This document shows positions 10,001-17,700 of a stretch of DNA of 64,000 nucleotides, piece by piece. The DNA is from an uncultured Roseburia sp. (GTDB lineage: Bacteria > Bacillota > Clostridia > Lachnospirales > Lachnospiraceae): NCBI GenBank assembly GCA_900756925.1, contig CAAELX010000037.1, positions 61,305 to 125,304 on the forward strand, written 5' to 3'. Numbering within the stretch: the stretch's first letter is position 1; each line of letters starts with the position of its first letter. Below the pieces are notes generated by a model. It was not told where the DNA came from. It searched no databases and saw only the letters and a list, made by a program, of their open reading frames with translations. A program made the position numbers and the translations under genes.

Positions 10001-10065
10001 GCTATCGCAAAAAACATGCGAAAGCAGCAGCAGAAGTTACACCGGAAGAGAAGAAAGAAGAATAG
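7012..10065 (+). CDS. Membrane-anchored GH3 glycosidase with permuted domain order (cassette 1)
   Basis: 1017 residues. Two membrane segments lie near the N-terminus (about 35-60 and 68-85), and one near the C-terminus (about 975-997), followed by a basic/acidic tail. Between them the GH3 domains are in reverse order. The GH3 C-terminal domain comes first (about 100-450: GMVLVKNNGLLPL, SGKTVDTYV, FGYGLSYTTF), then an FN3-like domain (450-565) and a linker. The catalytic GH3 N-terminal domain comes last (about 665-940), with IKHFALNDQETNR and the likely nucleophile D899 in GMVITDYDG. Reversed order is known for beta-glucosidases of Ruminococcus albus and Butyrivibrio fibrisolvens; double membrane tethering is unusual. 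The domains are probably exposed outside the cell. The ribosome site is TTGGGAGGATT. A hairpin terminator follows at 10117. Confidence 0.92.
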   Translation: MIELIISILVPILGGLGVSEADVTTYVTNCSGYIYAILISILVLIVLLVAAHFIAPKGKRHLVRWGASLAWVLALVTMVNMVCYGPLYTNLSVVLNGGGTVSDEAKAASNDVIKKVGEEGMVLVKNNGLLPLSSDVDSMNVFGWASTNPIYGGTGSGSADTSSVVSILQSLSDAGYKTNESLTKMYTDYRADRPAATILGGDGSFDITLPEPTADYYTDDVMSEAESFSDVAMVVISRGGGEGYDLPTDMNSVIHGTYNVADEVSVNPANYAYTNISYTNNGDYDDFDAGESYLELSNTEEAMLDKVCSEFSKVIVVINANNPMELDWVDNYDSIGAVILAPGTGQTGMAALGEIINGSVNPSGKTVDTYVKDLTQTPYYNNIGAFSYNNVDDLKEAIAASDTAYEGTVSFVDYVEGIYVGYKYYETASDDGVINYEDVVKYPFGYGLSYTTFEQKMNDFSDNGDNVTFNVTVTNTGDVAGKDVVEVYFTPPYTNGGIEKASVNLIDYAKTGEIAPGESETVEFTINKEDMASYDANELKVAGGGYILEAGEYTVSVRSDSHTVLDQANFTVDSDINYSENARTTDHVAATNQLNDYTAGNVTYLSRADGFANYAEATAAPAEEAYVMDDATRKEVEANSTAYYDSTAYDNAEDTMPTLGSDNGLTLADLTGKAYDDPMWDQLLDQMSFEDMSLLVNLGGWQTAQIDSVGKVATSDCDGPAGVNNFITGTYGTPYPTEVLMAQTWNTDLLYDLGLAMGQEYADVNNYGVYGPAMNTHRSAFAGRNFEYYSEDGVLAGKLAAAQVNAMATKGTYNYIKHFALNDQETNRCAFLLTYSNEQAIREIYLKPFELCIKNFDGTQIVVMSSFNWIGTVPACANEDTLTTILRNEWGFRGMVITDYDGSYGYMITDHCVRAGNDLMLGFSSQASNQLTNTESATLNNALRTSCKNIMYTIANSGYYTNATDDGGMSNMTKLFVTIDVVTVLLVVLCMALVIVRYRKKHAKAAAEVTPEEKKEE

Positions 10066-10116
10066 ATGATTCCGCACCTCTGTGTGCAAGGATAACAGAA
10101 CTTAAAATATGACAGG

Positions 10117-10160
10117 AAAGTCCCTGCGTGTTCGATAAGGAACATGTGGGGGCTTTTTTA
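10117..10160 (+). terminator. Intrinsic terminator after GH3 gene 1
   Basis: A 17-bp stem with wobbles pairs AAAGTCCCTGCGTGTTC with its partner at 10140-10156, and ends in six T residues. Confidence 0.85.
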
Positions 10161-10251
10161 TGTATTGGAAACGTTATGATTTGCAGGGCGTGACTTCCGT
10201 TGCCTGGCAGAGAGGATGAGTTCTTATCGGATGAAACAGTAAATGTTATCG

Positions 10252-10286
10252 CATAGGTACAGGAACTGTGGTATACTGTGCCTATG
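10252..10286 (+). promoter_or_regulatory. Extended -10 promoter embedded in an inverted repeat
   Basis: CATAGGTACAG (10252-10262) pairs with CTGTGCCTATG (10276-10286), 11 bp with one wobble. The interior holds an extended -10, TGG-TATACT (TATACT 10272-10277). This lies 47 bases before the zinc-ribbon start. A repressor bound here, or the transcript hairpin, could control the gene. No convincing -35 box is present. Confidence 0.4.
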
Positions 10287-10332
10287 TAAAATGAATGTGT
10301 TTTATAAATCGGAAGTTTATGGAGGAATAAAA

Positions 10333-10527
10333 ATGGATTGTTTAAGATGTAAAGAGGAAATGATTAAAGCAAAATTAAAAGGAGATGCAGTAGGTACGGT
10401 TGTTTATTTAACTAATAAGAAAAACGGTATCTTTGAGAATGAAAAGAATAGTACTGTTTCATGTTATGTATGTCCAAAATGTGGATATGTTGAATTGAAT
10501 GCAGATAATGCGAAAAATTTGATTTGA
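10333..10527 (+). CDS. Small zinc-ribbon protein
   Basis: 64 residues. The start at 10333 is set by GGAGGAATAAAA directly upstream; the longer frame from 10243 lacks a ribosome site. Two cysteine pairs, CLRC (residues 3-6) and CPKCG (about 47-51), with an extra Cys (C45) nearby, form a zinc-ribbon knuckle as in the many small YgiT/DUF-type nucleic-acid or metal-binding proteins. No helix-turn-helix follows, so it is not an MqsA-type antitoxin. Function unknown. The gene lies between GH3 gene 1 and the phosphorylase-like gene, in an AT-rich stretch. Confidence 0.7.
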   Translation: MDCLRCKEEMIKAKLKGDAVGTVVYLTNKKNGIFENEKNSTVSCYVCPKCGYVELNADNAKNLI

Positions 10528-10686
10528 TAATTTTCACTTGAAACTTTCAGTAATACTGAGAAAATTAAAGAAAGTACAAAGCTCGCGAAGCTTCAAGTTT
10601 GTCTGACTAACAATAATTTAATAACGAACTAATACAAGCACTTTAAGCATGGATTCAAAAAAACAGGAAGGTAAGATAGATAGAAA

Positions 10687-11460
10687 ATGTTATTAGAAGA
10701 ATTTGACGCAAATAAAACTGCAATTATAAACCCAGATATGTGTGTGGAGAAGATTGAAAATTTCCCGGAAGTTACGATTTCCTGTTTTTCAGAAAAACTT
10801 TTCAATGAGGTACTGAAATTTTTTCGGGCAAAAGAAATAGCGAGTGTTCATTCTGCAAGTGGCTTGAATCCTATTTATGAAGTTACATATAAAGGAAAAA
10901 GATTTGCAATGTTCAAATCAATGGTCGGGGAACCTTTGTGTGTGGGACAGTATGAAGAAATAATTGCAATGGGAAGTAAAAGACTGATTTTGCTTGGAAA
11001 TTGTGGAGTATTAGATAAGCGGATTGAAGATTGTGGAATTATTATTCCGATTAAGGCTGTCAGGGATGAGGGAACAAGTTACCACTATGCGAAGCCGTGT
11101 GACACAATTGATGTGAATCATAAGTACAGGGATGAGTTTAAGAAAGTACTGAAAGAGTTTGGATATCCTTATGTGGAAGGAATCACATGGACAACAGACG
11201 CCTGCTATAGAGAAACAAGGGATAAGGTGAATAAGAGAAAAGAAATGGGTGCGGTCTGCGTTGAGATGGAATGTGCCGGAATGCAGGCACTCTGCGATTT
11301 CAGGGGAACAGAATTTTTTCAGTTTTTTTATGCAGGAGATAACCTTGACCATTCATCCTGGGAGCCGAGAAGTATATCAGGCAGCACAAGATTAGATGAA
11401 AAGAGTAAAATCATGCTACTGGCCTTTGAGCTTGGTTTTAAAATATTAGAAAAATTGTAG
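10687..11460 (+). CDS. Nucleoside phosphorylase-family protein (uridine phosphorylase-like)
   Basis: 257 residues. Family hallmarks are ILLGNCGVLDKRIEDCGIIIP, matching the GxxGxL phosphate/ribose site of the PNP_UDP fold (about 100-120), VCVEMECAGMQAL, the conserved ME(C/S/M)A ribose-binding glutamate (about 195), and a late FYAGDNLD aspartate. These enzymes cleave nucleosides with phosphate to free base and ribose-1-phosphate in the cytoplasm; the base specificity cannot be told here. The ribosome site is weak (GAAGG about 18 bases upstream), so the start is uncertain. It is AT-rich like its zinc-ribbon neighbour, and the two may have arrived together. Confidence 0.78.
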   Translation: MLLEEFDANKTAIINPDMCVEKIENFPEVTISCFSEKLFNEVLKFFRAKEIASVHSASGLNPIYEVTYKGKRFAMFKSMVGEPLCVGQYEEIIAMGSKRLILLGNCGVLDKRIEDCGIIIPIKAVRDEGTSYHYAKPCDTIDVNHKYRDEFKKVLKEFGYPYVEGITWTTDACYRETRDKVNKRKEMGAVCVEMECAGMQALCDFRGTEFFQFFYAGDNLDHSSWEPRSISGSTRLDEKSKIMLLAFELGFKILEKL

Positions 11461-11715
11461 AAGCAATATTAGTTGTTAAACCTGAATCGTAATGGAAAAC
11501 TTCGTCCTTTTCATGAATATAAATGAAAATCTTAAGGTGTGAAAAGAATAGTGTGTCGACGAATCGCATATGCTAATTAGGATTATGGGGATCCGCGTAT
11601 GAAATGCAGGATAATGAATGGGGATTTGCGTTATAATCTGTAAAAAGAGTATGATTTACGGAAAGTGTATACCATTATCTGCCGGTATATATGATCCCAT
11701 TTTTGTAAATACTTT

Positions 11716-11777
11716 ACCATTTATGCTAAAAAAAGCACAGATTGTGCAGATTTTTTCTATAGAAAAATCCTTATGTT
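11716..11777 (+). promoter_or_regulatory. Candidate LytTR operator and promoter of gtrA-like gene
   Basis: The 365-base gap 11461-11825 holds two direct repeats, ACCATTTAT (11716-11724) and ACAGATTGT (11737-11745), each matching the LytTR half-site pattern at 8 of 9 positions with a 21-base period. TATGTT (11772-11777) follows 35 bases after the start of the second repeat. The region 11721-11750 resembles 6900-6930 upstream of GH3 gene 1 base by base, including the poly-A spacer. The rest of the gap shows nothing I can name. Confidence 0.55.
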
Positions 11778-11825
11778 AGGATAGTAATAAAGAAATAGAA
11801 GTCAGAGCGTGAAAGGATAATTACT

Positions 11826-12395
11826 ATGGAAAAATTGAAAAATTTATGGGCAGGATTTGCCGAGAAACATCCGGGCGCATCCAAATGGATCCGCGAGGGT
11901 GGATTATTTGTTATCGTCAGCAATTTAATTACAGTATTGAAATATCTGATGTTACTGTTTTTACCGCTTGCATTCGCAGGGCTTCCAAACATTGATTTTG
12001 GTTTCCCGGGAATCGATATCACACTGTTTGGAGAGACCTTTAAGTGGAACATCATCGGTTATGATGCCGCACATGGCGGACTGCCATATTTCTGTGCTTA
12101 CATGATTGCCATGGTGATCGGCGAGTGCATCAACTTCCCAATCCAGAGAAGCTTCGTATTCCGAAGCAAGGGAAACATCTGGTATCAGGGAATGTGGTAT
12201 CTGATCGCATTCTGTATCGTAACCTGTATCGTAAACTCCATCAACTGTATCTGGGTTGCTGTTGCAGGAATGTTCGTACCAGACTGGCTTTATAACATCG
12301 GAACAACCGTATTAAACGGTGGTGTTTCCATGTTAGTATTCTTCTTTGTAAATAAAATCATTTTCCCAGAAGGGGAAGCAAAAAAAGCAGAATAA
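11826..12395 (+). CDS. GtrA-like membrane protein
   Basis: 189 residues with four predicted membrane helices (about 28-52, 85-105, 122-145 and 155-176) and the GtrA-family feature ECINFPIQRSFVFRSKG between helices 2 and 3. GtrA proteins take part in flipping or handling undecaprenyl-linked sugars during glycosylation of surface polysaccharides. Its position between the two LytTR cassettes, and its promoter repeats shared with GH3 gene 1, suggest that both genes remodel cell-surface glycans under one control. The ribosome site is AAAGGATAATT. A strong terminator follows at 12414. Confidence 0.88.
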   Translation: MEKLKNLWAGFAEKHPGASKWIREGGLFVIVSNLITVLKYLMLLFLPLAFAGLPNIDFGFPGIDITLFGETFKWNIIGYDAAHGGLPYFCAYMIAMVIGECINFPIQRSFVFRSKGNIWYQGMWYLIAFCIVTCIVNSINCIWVAVAGMFVPDWLYNIGTTVLNGGVSMLVFFFVNKIIFPEGEAKKAE

Positions 12396-12413
12396 TTTAA
12401 GTATTATGTTTGA

Positions 12414-12450
12414 GGGAGTTGACACAATCGTGTCAGCTCCCTATTTCTTT
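12414..12450 (+). terminator. Intrinsic terminator after gtrA-like gene
   Basis: GGGAGTTGACAC pairs with GTGTCAGCTCCC around AATC, followed by TATTTCTTT. Confidence 0.88.
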
Positions 12451-12483
12451 CTAGGATATTAGTGGCAGGATAGGTGTGGTACA

Positions 12484-12492
12484 TGTTATAAT
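12484..12492 (+). promoter_or_regulatory. Extended -10 promoter of cassette 2 two-component operon
   Basis: TG-T-TATAAT, an extended -10 with a perfect consensus hexamer (12487-12492), 91 bases before the regulator start. No good -35 is needed for this class. Confidence 0.6.
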
Positions 12493-12583
12493 ATTCGCGA
12501 AGGCAAAAGTGAGCATGGAACAATAGCAGGAATGTCAGCGATATGAAATAAAGGAGTATTTTTGTTAAAGGGGGAGCGAGGTT

Positions 12584-13297
12584 ATGCTAAAAATAGCAAT
12601 CGTAGAGGACGAGCGGGTGTGTCAGGAAGCACTTATTGAACATCTGAGAAAATACGAAAAAGAGCATAACGAAGCATTTATTGTAAGAGTTTTCAATGAC
12701 GGAATTGATATTTTGGATGATTACTCGGCAGACTATGATCTGATCCTGCTTGATATCCATATGAAACATCAGGACGGAATGACAACTGCGAAGAAAATCC
12801 GGGAAGTGGATGCAGATGCACAGATCGTGTTCATTACAGCGCTTGCCCAATATGCGATTGAGGGATATAAAGTAAATGCGCTGGATTTTATTTTAAAACC
12901 GGTCGTTTATGAACAGCTTGCCATGACAATGGATAGAGTGCGTTCCATTGCGTCAAAGCATCACAAGGAGAAGCAGCTTTTAGTCGCAGAGGGCGAGAGC
13001 AAGTGCAAAATATCTACCGAGGACATCCTATATATTGAGGTGATAGGGCAGGATATGTTTTTCCATACCAGAGATAAAGTGTATTCGAAGCATGGAATTA
13101 CGTTGAAAACAATGGCGGATGAACTATCGGAATATTATTTTGTGAAAAGCGGGCAGTCGCAGCTTGTGAATCTGAAATATGTGGATGAAGTCAAAAAAGA
13201 CACTGTCTACGTGAACGGAACAGAAATATTTTTAAGCCGCAGCCGGAAAAAAGAGTTTTTGGAAGCACTTGCAGATTATGTAGGAATGGAGATGTAA
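12584..13297 (+). CDS. LytTR-family response regulator (cassette 2)
   Basis: 237 residues. The receiver has E8-D9, phospho-acceptor D57 in LILLDIHM, FITA and the lysine in ILKPVV. The LytTR DNA-binding domain is at about 135-237, ending in IFLSRSRKKEFLEAL. Length, residue positions and the C-terminal motif match the regulator at 4770, so the two are recent or conserved paralogues with similar DNA-contact segments and probably overlapping targets. The ribosome site is a GGGGGAGCGAGG run before the ATG. The kinase begins one base after the stop. Confidence 0.93.
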   Translation: MLKIAIVEDERVCQEALIEHLRKYEKEHNEAFIVRVFNDGIDILDDYSADYDLILLDIHMKHQDGMTTAKKIREVDADAQIVFITALAQYAIEGYKVNALDFILKPVVYEQLAMTMDRVRSIASKHHKEKQLLVAEGESKCKISTEDILYIEVIGQDMFFHTRDKVYSKHGITLKTMADELSEYYFVKSGQSQLVNLKYVDEVKKDTVYVNGTEIFLSRSRKKEFLEALADYVGMEM

Positions 13298-13298
13298 T

Positions 13299-14594
13299 AT
13301 GGCGGGATCACTGTATTTTTGGGAAATGCTTCTCCCGGCATTAGGGCTCTGCCTTCCGTTAAACCGCAGAGAAAAAAGTCTGTGGAAAGCAGTTACATGC
13401 ATGATTACAGGCGTAGTTCTATTGACGGTTATTATGAAACTGGCGCAGACAAAATATGAGGGTACACTGATATCTATGGGAGAGAATATCATGTTTTCCA
13501 TGATGATGTTAGGCTGGTTTCTTGTGATATGGAGTCTTGTGATCGGGTGCATTTATTTTTTTGTGCAGTGCAGTCTGCGTGAGGCAATGTATATTTTTGC
13601 ATTAAGCTATGGTGTGGAGCATATTTTTTACTGCATCAGGCTTCTGACAGAATGGCTGACAGGCGGGCGCATTGGCAATACTGACCCATTGATCTATCTT
13701 CCGTGTATGGTCGGTTCCTTTCTTCTCGCATATTTCTGGTTTGCGAAAGGCGCTGCATATCAGGGAACCTATTTATTGGAGGGGATTTCAGCGTCCACTT
13801 CGTCCATTGTCCTGATTGCGGTCGTGTGGGGACTCAGTATTGTGGCAGGAGAACTGAACTATGCGCATATTCACAGTATTTATGCAATTCCGTGCTGCAT
13901 TTTCATGTTATCAAGCCAGAGGGAACAGCTTCGTCGCGAGATTGAACGGACGGAATTTACGAAAAAAGAGCAGTTGTGGCAAAAGACGAAGCTGCGCTAC
14001 GAGATGTCAAAAGAGAGCATGGCAGTTGTGAACCAGCATTATCATGATATGAAGCATCAGCTCATGGCGCTTTCCACCATGAGTGATGAAGACAAACGAA
14101 AAGCGAAGCTTCTTGATATGGAGAGCAGGATTGCCGCGTATGAAGCAGTAGTAAAAACCGGAAATGAAATCTTAGATACCGTTCTGACAGAGAAAAAACT
14201 GACCTGTCAGATCAATCATATTGCATTTAGCTGTATTGCTGACGGAGCGCAGCTTTCATTTATGGATGAGCTTGATATTTATACGTTGTTTGGAAATGCA
14301 CTCGATAATGCGATCGAGGCGAACCGGAAAATTGAGAATGCAAAAAACCGGTGGATCTCTGTTCAGGTACAGAGGAAAAAGGGAATCATTTTGATCGAGC
14401 TGATCAACCCTTATCAGGGAACGGTTGCTTTTGATGAGAGCAGAATGCCGGTCACTTCAAAGGCTGACAGGGAAAGCCATGGTTTTGGAACAAAGAGTAT
14501 CCGTTCTATTATAGAAAAATACGACGGACAAATGATCATCAAGACAGAGGAGCAGAAATATCTGATCCGTATGATCTTTCAGGGTAAAGATTGA
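13299..14594 (+). CDS. GHKL sensor histidine kinase, AgrC-like (cassette 2)
   Basis: 431 residues with about six membrane segments in residues 1-205. The phosphoacceptor is H249 in HYHDMKHQ, the N-box is GNALDNAIEAN and the glycine-rich HGFGTKSIRS closes the GHKL ATPase domain. Architecture and spacing parallel the kinase at 5477, while the membrane part is poorly conserved, which suggests that the two sense different signals. It starts one base after the regulator's stop codon, so the pair is co-translated. No peptide-pheromone gene is adjacent. The operon ends at the terminator 14611-14642, before GH3 gene 2. Confidence 0.92.
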   Translation: MAGSLYFWEMLLPALGLCLPLNRREKSLWKAVTCMITGVVLLTVIMKLAQTKYEGTLISMGENIMFSMMMLGWFLVIWSLVIGCIYFFVQCSLREAMYIFALSYGVEHIFYCIRLLTEWLTGGRIGNTDPLIYLPCMVGSFLLAYFWFAKGAAYQGTYLLEGISASTSSIVLIAVVWGLSIVAGELNYAHIHSIYAIPCCIFMLSSQREQLRREIERTEFTKKEQLWQKTKLRYEMSKESMAVVNQHYHDMKHQLMALSTMSDEDKRKAKLLDMESRIAAYEAVVKTGNEILDTVLTEKKLTCQINHIAFSCIADGAQLSFMDELDIYTLFGNALDNAIEANRKIENAKNRWISVQVQRKKGIILIELINPYQGTVAFDESRMPVTSKADRESHGFGTKSIRSIIEKYDGQMIIKTEEQKYLIRMIFQGKD

Positions 14595-14610
14595 CCAAAT
14601 ATGTCTTAAA

Positions 14611-14642
14611 AAATGCAGGCTGCGCTAAAGCCTGCATTTTTG
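14611..14642 (+). terminator. Intrinsic terminator after cassette 2 kinase
   Basis: AAATGCAGGCT pairs perfectly with AGCCTGCATTT around TGCGCTA (14622-14628) and ends in T residues. Confidence 0.9.
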
Positions 14643-14649
14643 TTATAAA

Positions 14650-14678
14650 TTGTAGTATCTTCTTTTTACAGATATAAG
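14650..14678 (+). promoter_or_regulatory. Likely promoter of GH3 gene 2
   Basis: TTGTAG (14650-14655), 17-base spacer, TATAAG (14673-14678). This places the transcript start near 14685 and gives a leader of about 90 bases. No clear copy of the LytTR repeat pair of the other two promoters is present; AAAGTTAAT (14699-14707) is a single perfect half-site but sits downstream of the start. Confidence 0.5.
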
Positions 14679-14704
14679 GGCAGTGCTGATGAAAGCAGAA
14701 AGTT

Positions 14705-14719
14705 AATCCTCCCAAGATT
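14705..14719 (+). promoter_or_regulatory. Anti-Shine-Dalgarno-like segment in the GH3-2 leader
   Basis: AATCCTCCCAAGATT is the exact complement of AATCTTGGGAGGATT (6992-7006), which contains the ribosome site of GH3 gene 1. Its TCCTCC core can also pair with GGAGGA of the gene's own ribosome site near 14765. It may regulate translation in trans or in cis; untested. Confidence 0.4.
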
Positions 14720-14775
14720 AAAATAAAATGCTTCATCCTGAATTGCCCGGATATCATGTAAACAGGAGGAAAGAT

Positions 14776-17700
14776 ATGAGTAAAGCAAGAAAAATTGTGG
14801 GAACGACAATACGTTCCATTTTGATCATTGTATTTGCAGTGATCATCGCAGCAGTGAATTCCATTCTTCCAAATTATGCGAGAATGATGGACAGCATGAT
14901 TGGTGGAATCAATACAAAAATTGACAATTCTGATGTTGATACAACAGGACTTGATCTTGAGTACAACAAGGCAGATTATACGACAGATAATATCGGGGAG
15001 GCTGAGAGTGCGCTCCACCAGCAGATCGCTGATGAGGGAACGGTTCTTTTAAGCAATGAGGGAATACTTCCTATGGCACAGGATACAGAGTTTAGTTTTT
15101 TCAGTGTCAATTCGGCAACCGTATCAGCAAGAGATTCCATGATGGGTGGAAGAAACCTGACACAGATTTTTGAGAATGCAGGAGCAAAAATCAATACAAC
15201 ATTAATGAATTTTTATTCCGAACAGTCCAAGGAATATGGACTCAGTTCAGGTTCTATCAGTTATGGTGACGCAGAGGATTTTGCAATTAACGAAGTACCA
15301 TTATCTGTATTGCAGGAAAATGCAGAGGTTATGGAGTCTGTGAAAAATACAGTACCTGTTTATTTCTTAAAAAGAGTGGCAGGAGAAGGACGAGATATGC
15401 CTCGTTCCATGTATAACCATGCAGAGAGCGAAGAAGACAAGGCAAAGAGTTATTTAGAGCCGGATTCGACAGAGTTAGAGATTATCTCTTATTTAAATGA
15501 TAACTTCGATAATGTAATTCTTGTAACCAATTCCAATGCTGCATTAGAGCTTGGCTGGGTAAAGGATTATACAAACATCAAGGCAGTACTTTCAAGTACA
15601 ACGATTGAAGCAATCCCATACATTCTAACTGGTCAGGTAAATCCTTCCGGAAGAACAGTGGATACTTTTGCTGCAGATGCGTCCAAATCTCCGGCAGCAC
15701 AGAATTTTGGTGATTACCAGTATGTGGATGAGAATGGAGAACTTACAAAGTACAACTATGTAACCTATGAAGAGGGCATTTATGTAGGCTATAAATATTA
15801 TGAGACACGCTATGAAGACGCTGTTTTAAATCAGGGAAATGCCGGAGATTACGATTACACAGAGGAAGTGGTTTATCCATTTGGATATGGACTTTCCTAT
15901 ACAACTTTTGCATGGTCTAATATGCAGACAAACTGGTCCGGTGATGAATGTACCGTGACCGTTGATGTGGAAAACACAGGAGATATGGCAGGTAAAGATG
16001 TTGTTGAGATTTATGCCCAGTCTCCATATACAGAATATGATAAAGCAAACGGAGTGGAAAAGGCTTCCGTACAGCTTGCCGCTTATGGAAAAACAAGTGA
16101 ACTTGCACCGGGCGAGAAAGAGACGGTAACCTGTACCTTCTCCAAAGAGCAGTTAAAAGCTTATGATGAGAATGGAGCACAAACCTATATTTTTGACGCA
16201 GGAGATTATTACATTACAGCAGCAGCGAATGCACATGCAGCAATTAACAATATTCTTGCGGCGAAATCTGAGAAGCCAGCTCAAAAAGCAGACTTAGACA
16301 GTGAAGAAACAGCAGATAACGAAGAATCTGCAACTCAGGAAGAGGCAGAAAGCAAGATAGAGCTTTTGACAGCCGGCGGACTTTCCACAGAGGAAGCAAC
16401 AACAGGTGGAAATGCAGAATTTGTAGCAGTTTACACACCGGATAACACGGACACAGATGTGACAACTTATGCAACTGATTCTTACTCTGGCGTAGAAATC
16501 ACAAACCAGTTACAGGACTGCAAGGCAGATGTGACTTATCTTACAAGATCCGACTGGGAGGGAACATTCCCGACACATGACGGAACACCGGGAACACAGA
16601 TCAGTACCTGGGGAAATGAGATTAACGGAGAAGATGGAGTATCCTATACTTATGTGAAAACAGCATCCGATGATCTGATCGCAGAGCTTGACAGCTTTTC
16701 CAGTGGTACAGAGATCGATCCAGAGACGTTAGCAGATACACAGATCGTCTATGGCGCAGACAACGGCTTAACACTCATTGACATGAGAGGTCTTGATTAT
16801 GATGATCCGCTTTGGGAGGACCTTTTAGATGAACTGACACCGGAAGAAATTTACAATACGATCGGAGTATCCGGTTACGGTATAGAATACATTGATTCTG
16901 TAGAAAAACCTTTTAATATCGATGCAGATACGGCTTCCGGACTGATCTATGGCGGTACCGGAGCAATGTTCCCAAGCGCAATGACATTAGCACAGACATG
17001 GAATCTTGAATTGGCATCTGAATATGGTGAGATGATCGGTAACGACGGACTGCTCGGTGGAGCTGACGGCTGGTATGCACCGTCTATGAACATCCACAGA
17101 ACTCCTTATTCCGGACGTAACGGAGAATATTATTCCGAGGATGCATTCCTTTCCGGAGCAGTAGCTTCCAGAGAAATTTACGGAGCAGCTTCCAAAGGTA
17201 TGTATACCTACATCAAACATTTTGCATTCAACGATCAGGAAAACCACCGTGGTGACCGTGACGGACAATTCAGTGTCGCAACATGGTTTAACGAGCAGTC
17301 TGCACGTGAGATTTATCTTGTACCGTTCGAGATGTGCATGAAGGCTGGAGATGTTACTTTAAATTATGTGGAAAAACAGGAAGACGGAACTTATGTCAAT
17401 GCTTCAAAACAGATCCGCGCATCCCAGGGTGTCATGACTTCCTTCAACAGAGCAGGTGCTACCTGGGCAGGCGGTGATTATGGTCTGATCACAGGCATTC
17501 TCCGTAACGAATGGGCATTTGACGGAATCGTTATGACAGACAATGCGAATACAGGTGTATTCATGGACGGTTACCAGATGACAGAGGCAGGAGCTGATGT
17601 GAAACTTACAACACTTCCTGCATCCGCAAGATATAACTTTGATGAGAATGATCCGGCAACTTACTATTATGCAAGACAGGCAATGCATCATACACTTTAT

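Noticed and set aside
10333-10527. MqsA/YgiT antitoxin of a toxin-antitoxin pair
   Set aside because: Only the zinc ribbon is present, with no helix-turn-helix and no toxin gene beside it.
4770-14594. Agr-type peptide quorum sensing
   Set aside because: The kinases and regulators are of the AgrC/AgrA class, but no AgrB protease or AgrD-like peptide gene was found nearby.
14539-15018. Minus-strand frame across the GH3-2 leader
   Set aside because: It is the complement of the leader and of coding sequence, with Cys/Ile-rich composition typical of shadows.
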